Below are positions 59,582-64,000 of a stretch of 64,000 bases of DNA, piece after piece. Position numbers and translations under genes: made by a program. This stretch comes from Bacteroidota bacterium (GTDB lineage Bacteria; Bacteroidota; Bacteroidia; Chitinophagales; Chitinophagaceae). Below the pieces are notes generated by a model, which saw only the letters and a program-made list of their open reading frames with translations, made no database searches and was not told where the DNA came from. Location of the stretch: the NCBI GenBank assembly GCA_023386555.1, contig JAEWJK010000001.1:186001-250000 (forward strand), given 5' to 3'. How positions within the stretch are numbered: the stretch's first letter is position 1; every line of letters starts with the position of its first letter.

Positions 59582-60442
59582 TTAACTCCACTCTTCTAAT
59601 TCTTTTTTCTGTTCTTCTTTATATATCCTGGAAGAAATGATCACACCCAGTTCGTATAACAAGAACAATGGAAGAAATACGATAGCCTGACTAACCCAGT
59701 CAGGACTTGGAGTAATGATAGCTGCTGCAATTAATATCAGCACAATGGCATATTTACGTTTTGCTTTTAAAAATGAAGGTGTGATAAGACCCACTTTGGT
59801 TAATACAAAAGCAAGTACCGGTAATTCAAAAGCGATTCCGCAACCGAGAATGAGATTGGTGAGATTATCGATATAATCTTTGATGGTCGGCAATGTTTTA
59901 ACCATACCTACTCCACTTATCTGGAAGCTGGCAAGAAAATTAAATGTGAAGGGGCCGAGAATGAAATACCCGAAGGCAGCTCCAAGAAAAAAGAAAAATG
60001 AAACCCAGAAGATCACGAACTGGGTATATTTCAATTCTGATGGACGTAAAGCAGGCTTAATAAATTTCCAGAACTCCCAGAAGATGTATGGAAATGCACC
60101 TATGATTCCTCCAACAAATGCAATACTGAAAGTGCTGAAGAACTGCCCGCCGAATTCTGTGTTGATCATTTCTACTTTAACGGGCGTCATACACAATGCA
60201 TCACCTAAGTAAAGAAAATGGCTTAGATCACATAAGGCTTTGTAGCTGACAAAATCAGGCATTATTGGTCCGGCAATGATATTGTCGAACACCCAGTTGA
60301 TATTAAAGAAAATGAGTATGGCAAAAACCAATACTGCTAACAATGAACGAATGATATGCCACCTAAGTTCTTCGAGATGATCGATGAATGTCATCTCGGC
60401 TCTGTCTGGTTTTTGTCTTTTCTTCAGGAACGATACTGCCAT
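59582..60442 (-). CDS. tatC: Sec-independent translocase subunit TatC
   Basis: 286 residues from MAVSFLKKRQKP, six predicted membrane helices. FIDHLEELRWHIIRSLLAVL near residue 18 is the signal-peptide receptor region. IWEFWKFIKPALRPSELKY-type loops and the PSPDWVSQAIVFLPLFLLYEL end match the family. It recognises twin-arginine signals and forms the Tat translocase with TatA/B, which are not in this window. A TACCTTTG box lies 17 bp upstream. Confidence 0.95.
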   Translation of the reverse strand: MAVSFLKKRQKPDRAEMTFIDHLEELRWHIIRSLLAVLVFAILIFFNINWVFDNIIAGPIMPDFVSYKALCDLSHFLYLGDALCMTPVKVEMINTEFGGQFFSTFSIAFVGGIIGAFPYIFWEFWKFIKPALRPSELKYTQFVIFWVSFFFFLGAAFGYFILGPFTFNFLASFQISGVGMVKTLPTIKDYIDNLTNLILGCGIAFELPVLAFVLTKVGLITPSFLKAKRKYAIVLILIAAAIITPSPDWVSQAIVFLPLFLLYELGVIISSRIYKEEQKKELEEWS

Positions 60443-60459
60443 GCTTATTTGTAGGTGAG

Positions 60460-60467
60460 CAAAGGTA
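60460..60467 (-). promoter_or_regulatory. -7 box of tatC
   Basis: Minus-strand TACCTTTG, 17 bp before the tatC ATG. Confidence 0.5.
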
Positions 60468-60508
60468 AGGTTGCACACGCAAAAAAATTTCCAATATATA
60501 AGTATCAA

Positions 60509-60516
60509 TACCTTTG
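60509..60516 (+). promoter_or_regulatory. -7 box of the glutathione peroxidase gene
   Basis: TACCTTTG, 5 bp before the chosen ATG; divergent from the tatC promoter. Confidence 0.5.
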
Positions 60517-60521
60517 AGGTG

Positions 60522-61121
60522 ATGACAGCGAAACAAAAAATTCTTAGGAAAGTTTATCCGCTTTGGATGTTTTTTACCAATTTGTTAGGCAAACGAAGTT
60601 CTACCTATAAAAACAAATCTAACATGAACCCAATAACACCTTTTCATAGCCTGGCTATAACACTAAACAATGGAAATCAGTTGAACTTTTCTGATTTAAA
60701 GGGAAAGAAAGTGCTGCTCGTAAACACAGCCAGTGATTGTGGTTACACCAACCAGTATGAGGATCTGCAAAAACTTTATGAAAAATTCCAAGACAAACTG
60801 GTGGTGATCGGGTTTCCTGCCAATGATTTCAAAGAGCAGGAAAAAGGCAATGATGAAGAGATCGCTGCTTTTTGTAAACTGAATTATGGTGTCACATTTC
60901 CGTTGGCTAAGAAGAGTTCTGTTATTGGAGCTGAGAAAAATGAAGTGTTTAGCTGGCTGAGTGATAAGAATAAAAATGGGTGGAATGAACAGGAGCCAAC
61001 ATGGAATTTCTCAAAATACCTGGTAAATGAAGATGGTGTGCTGATGCAATATTTTGATCCGGGAATTGCTCCGACAGGTAATGAGATCATTTCTTTAATT
61101 GAAAATGATCCGGCGAAGTGA
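60522..61121 (+). CDS. Glutathione peroxidase family protein
   Basis: About 199 residues from MTAKQKILRKVY, with an N-terminal hydrophobic stretch (YPLWMFFTNLLG) before the thioredoxin-like domain. The peroxidatic cysteine is in LVNTASDCGYTNQYE near residue 72, and the second site reads IGFPANDFKEQE (the usual GFPCNQF is altered). The tryptophan site is PTWNFSKYLVN. It reduces hydroperoxides, probably with thioredoxin. A later ATG at MNPITPF would remove the N-terminal stretch. Confidence 0.88.
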   Translation: MTAKQKILRKVYPLWMFFTNLLGKRSSTYKNKSNMNPITPFHSLAITLNNGNQLNFSDLKGKKVLLVNTASDCGYTNQYEDLQKLYEKFQDKLVVIGFPANDFKEQEKGNDEEIAAFCKLNYGVTFPLAKKSSVIGAEKNEVFSWLSDKNKNGWNEQEPTWNFSKYLVNEDGVLMQYFDPGIAPTGNEIISLIENDPAK

Positions 61122-61462
61122 GTTATGAATTACCATATGATTTTGTGCTGAGGGAATTATATCCTTTTCGACCTAAGATCAGGAAGATGCTTGGTTGCTA
61201 TGCATTGATAAAGGAAAAGCAAATTTTGATGTTATTGAGAGATAGAGAATCCCAGCCTGAATTCAATGGTGTATTTGTGGCTACAACACCTGAATACTAT
61301 GCAGCATTACAGCATGAGATACATATTTCCAAGATGGAATTTGATCTTGATGGTGATGAGAATAGCTGGATATTCATCAGTGAGGACCTGGATGAATTTG
61401 AACAGAAAGTAAAAAAGGCCTGTGAGATGATTAAGAAGGGTGATGAGAGAATTGGGAAGTGA
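61118..61462 (+). CDS. Hypothetical protein coupled to glutathione peroxidase
   Basis: 114 residues starting with GTG overlapping the stop of the peroxidase (GTGA). It is soluble, with an acidic central part (FDLDGDENSWIFISEDLDEFEQK) and no signal or membrane segment. No family recognised; coupling suggests a related role. Confidence 0.6.
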   Translation: MSYELPYDFVLRELYPFRPKIRKMLGCYALIKEKQILMLLRDRESQPEFNGVFVATTPEYYAALQHEIHISKMEFDLDGDENSWIFISEDLDEFEQKVKKACEMIKKGDERIGK

Positions 61463-61472
61463 TTTCTTTTGA

Positions 61473-61582
61473 GGCTAAGAGATGAAAGAGAACAGAAAAG
61501 AGATAAAGAGAGGGAGAAAGGTGATAAAACCGTCCAGGCATTACACTCTCTTTTTCTTCTTACACCTCTTTTTCTCTTAGCC
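61473..61582. repeat. Imperfect inverted repeat (CTAAGAG-type)
   Basis: GGCTAAGAGATGAAAGAG (61473-61490) nearly complements CTCTTTTTCTCTTAGCC (61566-61582). The interior is purine-rich on the left and pyrimidine-rich on the right, so further pairing is likely. It fills the space between convergent genes. Confidence 0.55.
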
Positions 61583-61593
61583 GCTACTGCAGA

Positions 61594-62631
61594 CTACACA
61601 GAACATTTCTCATGATAATTGATCAACTCTATCGGTGTTCTCTCTACCTCACATCCTTTGTAAGTTGTTTCCACTTCATCTAAAACAGCTTCTACTTCTC
61701 CGATTTCCTTCAGTGTAACTAACCTGTTTCGAAATTCTTTTATACCGGGTAGACCTTTGAGATAATTTGCATAATGTCTTCTCATTTCATTGATGCCAAC
61801 GATTGGTCCTTTCCACTCAACAGATCTTTGCAAATGTTTTTTACAAACAGCTACCCTTGCTTCAATGGTTGGTAGCGGTAACATTTCACCTGTTGCGAAA
61901 TAATGTTTGATCTCATTGAATATCCAGGGATAACCAATAGCAGCACGGCCAATCATAATTCCATCAACACCATATCGATTTTTATACTCTAATGCTTTTT
62001 GTGGTGAATCAATATCACCGTTACCAAATATTGGAATATTAATACGAGGATTGTTCTTGACTTTGGCAATCAACGTCCAATCAGCTTCACCTTTATACAT
62101 CTGGCATCTTGTTCTACCATGAATGGCCAAAGCTTTAATGCCAACATCCTGCAAACGTTCTGCAACTTCTTCTATGTTTAAGCTATTCTCATCCCAACCC
62201 AATCTTGTTTTAACAGTAACAGGCAGGGAAGTGCTTTTCACTACAGCATCTGTTAAACGAACCATCAGGTCAATATCTTTTAAAACTCCTGCACCTGCAC
62301 CTCTGCAAGCAACTTTTTTTACCGGGCAACCGAAGTTGATATCAAGCAGATCAGGCTGAACTGTTTCGACAATCTTAGCACTCAATGCCAAAGCTTCTTC
62401 ATCACCACCAAATATTTGAATGCCAACAGGTCTTTCATATTCGAATATGTCGAGCTTTCTGCGGCTTTTAATAGCATCTCTGATCAAACCTTCGCTGGAA
62501 ATGAATTCTGTATACATCAGGTCTGCACCATTATCCTTACAAACTGCACGAAAAGGAGGATCACTTACATCTTCCATTGGTGCAAGCAGTAAAGGAAATT
62601 CCGGTAACGATATATTGCCAATTTTAACCAT
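61594..62631 (-). CDS. dusB: tRNA-dihydrouridine synthase
   Basis: 345 residues of the Dus family. The TIM-barrel start is LLAPMEDVSDPPFRAVCKDN. The catalytic-cysteine loop lies in DINFGCPVKKVACRGAGAGV near residue 97, and the FMN-binding HGRTRCQMYKG and GNGDIDSPQKALEYK segments follow. It reduces uridines in the D-loop of tRNA with NADPH/FMN. The DusB assignment is by overall similarity. Confidence 0.92.
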   Translation of the reverse strand: MVKIGNISLPEFPLLLAPMEDVSDPPFRAVCKDNGADLMYTEFISSEGLIRDAIKSRRKLDIFEYERPVGIQIFGGDEEALALSAKIVETVQPDLLDINFGCPVKKVACRGAGAGVLKDIDLMVRLTDAVVKSTSLPVTVKTRLGWDENSLNIEEVAERLQDVGIKALAIHGRTRCQMYKGEADWTLIAKVKNNPRINIPIFGNGDIDSPQKALEYKNRYGVDGIMIGRAAIGYPWIFNEIKHYFATGEMLPLPTIEARVAVCKKHLQRSVEWKGPIVGINEMRRHYANYLKGLPGIKEFRNRLVTLKEIGEVEAVLDEVETTYKGCEVERTPIELINYHEKCSV

Positions 62632-62730
62632 GAGTGCTGTTGATGCTGTACCGCTTAAGAAATTTTATTCGTTCAGTTCATTACAATTACTGTAATTCGT
62701 GTGCAAATTTACAGTCTTATCTTTCACGCT

Positions 62731-63699
62731 ATGAATTCAAAGCCGAGGATCAGTTATATTTCACAGTTCTTTATTTTGTTAGGATTAGTCGTAGGTGGGT
62801 TAATTATCTCATCGATTGCAGTGTTAATCATGTGGAAATTACTAGTTGGTGGAGACCTGATGAACATACAGAAGGATATGATGAATCCTTCTAATGCAAA
62901 CGTTTTGAAGCTAGTGCAGGTGATTTCGACCTTAATAGGTTTTTGTTTCCCTGCTTTGATCTTTGCAATGATCGTTAATAAAAAACCTGCAAAGCACCTG
63001 GGCCTGAAAACAAAATTCAACTGGATACAGGCAGGATTGACTACTTTAATAATGATGGTTGCATTTTATTTAAGCGGATCGCTGGCAGAGTTAACGAATT
63101 ATATTCCCATATCCGACAGCCTGGAAAAAACTTTTAAGGCATTAGAAAAAACATATACGGAACAGGTAATGCTAATGGCTAATATGAATAGCATTGGAGA
63201 TTACCTGTTCACACTATTAGTGATAGCTATTGCTCCTGCTTTTTTTGAAGAGCTTTTGTTCAGAGGAGCTTTACAACAATTAATGGTGAATTGGACAAAA
63301 AATGCCTGGTTAGGAATTATCATTACCAGTCTTTTATTCAGTGCAATACATTTTTCGTACTATGGCTTTTTATCAAGAACAGCTTTAGGAATTATACTTG
63401 GCTTTCTGTTCTACTACAGTAAAAGTCTTTGGCTTCCGATAATAGCTCATTTCATCAATAATGGAGTGGCTGTAACCATGATGTATGTAATGAAACAACA
63501 AGGAAAATTGTCTACTGAAATTCTAGAAGAGAAATTTCCTATATGGTGGGGAGTGATTGCTTTAGCTATAATCACTGCCATCTTTATTATTTATAAAAGA
63601 GAAAGTAAAAAGTTCGGTAATTATTATGTTGATAATACCGAAACCATTAGCGACAATCCTTTTGAAGATGAACGATATCGCCAACTGGAAAAAATGTAA
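62731..63699 (+). CDS. CPBP family intramembrane metalloprotease
   Basis: 322 residues from MNSKPRISYISQF, with eight or so hydrophobic segments. The CPBP/Abi motifs are all present: EELLFRGALQQ near residue 176, LLFSAIHFSYYGF near residue 207 and the HFINNGVAV histidine near residue 243. The family includes CAAX-prenyl proteases and immunity proteins; the substrate here is unknown. An ATG is preferred over the upstream GTG. TATCTTTC just upstream is a near-match -7 box. Confidence 0.88.
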   Translation: MNSKPRISYISQFFILLGLVVGGLIISSIAVLIMWKLLVGGDLMNIQKDMMNPSNANVLKLVQVISTLIGFCFPALIFAMIVNKKPAKHLGLKTKFNWIQAGLTTLIMMVAFYLSGSLAELTNYIPISDSLEKTFKALEKTYTEQVMLMANMNSIGDYLFTLLVIAIAPAFFEELLFRGALQQLMVNWTKNAWLGIIITSLLFSAIHFSYYGFLSRTALGIILGFLFYYSKSLWLPIIAHFINNGVAVTMMYVMKQQGKLSTEILEEKFPIWWGVIALAIITAIFIIYKRESKKFGNYYVDNTETISDNPFEDERYRQLEKM

Positions 63700-63703
63700 A
63701 TGA

Positions 63704-63730
63704 AAAAGCCTTGAGAAATTCAAGGCTTTT
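63704..63730. terminator. Bidirectional terminator
   Basis: AAAAGCCTTGA pairs with TCAAGGCTTTT (5-nt loop). T-runs occur on both strands, between convergent CPBP and acyl-CoA dehydrogenase genes. Confidence 0.92.
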
Positions 63731-63736
63731 CATTTT

Positions 63737-64000
63737 TTAGAAACAATATTTTCTTTCTTCAATCAACTTGTCAGCAATTCTTCTTCGTGCCTCTTTGGTA
63801 TTAAAAGGTTCCACTTTTGTAAAACGCTTAATACCGATGTGCATCATTCTTAACTCATCACCTTCTGCAAAACTGTTCAATGCATCTTTGGCAGATTTAT
63901 TTATCCTGTCTGCTGCATCATAGATGTACGTTCTCATCATATCAATGTACAGACCATTGGCCTCTTCACCTTTTTGCTCAACCAATTTCATTACTCGTAG
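63737..64000 (-). CDS. Acyl-CoA dehydrogenase, C-terminal part (partial)
   Basis: The frame continues open past the window edge; about 88 codons are visible. YIYDAADRINKSAKDALNSF, RMMHIGIKRFTKV and EARRRIADKLIEERKYCF match the helical C-terminal extension of the longer acyl-CoA dehydrogenases common in Bacteroidota. The flavin site and catalytic base are upstream, outside the window. Confidence 0.7.
   Translation of the reverse strand, partial: LRVMKLVEQKGEEANGLYIDMMRTYIYDAADRINKSAKDALNSFAEGDELRMMHIGIKRFTKVEPFNTKEARRRIADKLIEERKYCF

Noticed and set aside
1..64000. tRNA, rRNA, CRISPR or phage genes
   Set aside because: No cloverleaf with CCA-type end, rRNA segment, repeat-spacer array or phage structural gene was recognised by eye; a dedicated tRNA scan was not possible.

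Overview
The window reads as chromosomal DNA of a Bacteroidota member, most likely family Chitinophagaceae. Supporting signs are the A+T-rich composition, many promoter -7 boxes of the TAnnTTTG type, a type IX secretion (T9SS) C-terminal sorting domain, a CarboxypepD_reg/TonB receptor, and families common in that phylum (DUF5606, DUF2911, head-GIN, TIGR02757, S46 peptidase, PepSY-like). I annotate 68 genes; the first (ligA) and the last (acyl-CoA dehydrogenase) are cut by the window edges. I see no tRNA, rRNA, CRISPR array, transposase or phage gene.

Layout. 1-5.7 kb: ligA end, DUF2461 protein, YceI plus a beta-barrel protein, aspartate-semialdehyde dehydrogenase and a PfkB kinase. 5.9-12.2 kb: a phenylacetate (paa) catabolic cluster in the order regulator-E-A-B-C-D-G-I-Y. 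It holds the ring-epoxidase complex, the isomerase and two rescue/thioesterase proteins, and a palindrome that fits a PaaR operator lies in the regulator promoter. 12.2-27 kb: obg, comB, an SNF2 ATPase with two SWIM fingers, a glycosyltransferase, lysS, DNA-repair and small-enzyme genes and an M3 peptidase. 26.8-30.8 kb: a possible metal-homeostasis island (Fur-family regulator, SCO, MerC, TonB receptor) with a perfect 7-1-7 palindrome in the divergent promoter. 31-48 kb: a deoxyhypusine synthase-like protein, AcpH, cystathionine gamma-synthase, AsnB, a desaturase, a FAH/flavin-reductase pair, bPH2 membrane proteins and a KdnA-like aminotransferase. 48-64 kb: envelope hydrolases (GHL10, GH25), radical SAM, AlkA-like glycosylase, CHAT protease, S46 and M28 peptidases, rpiB, tatC, glutathione peroxidase, dusB and a CPBP protease.

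The most unusual feature is a dispersed intergenic repeat: thirteen copies of a roughly 65-bp element with a highly conserved 21-bp core. It occurs in two main core versions whose differences keep a 7-bp dyad (GTGACAC versus GCGACGC). The tail of every copy lies against a gene start, a gene stop or a terminator, and in two cases it runs into a promoter -7 box at almost the same distance. I know of no description of this family. Other repeats include a heptamer tract inside paaE whose length sets the reading frame, a 14-bp tandem repeat upstream of the KdnA-like gene, and several imperfect inverted repeats. A possible structured RNA lies between two terminators near 1.1 kb.
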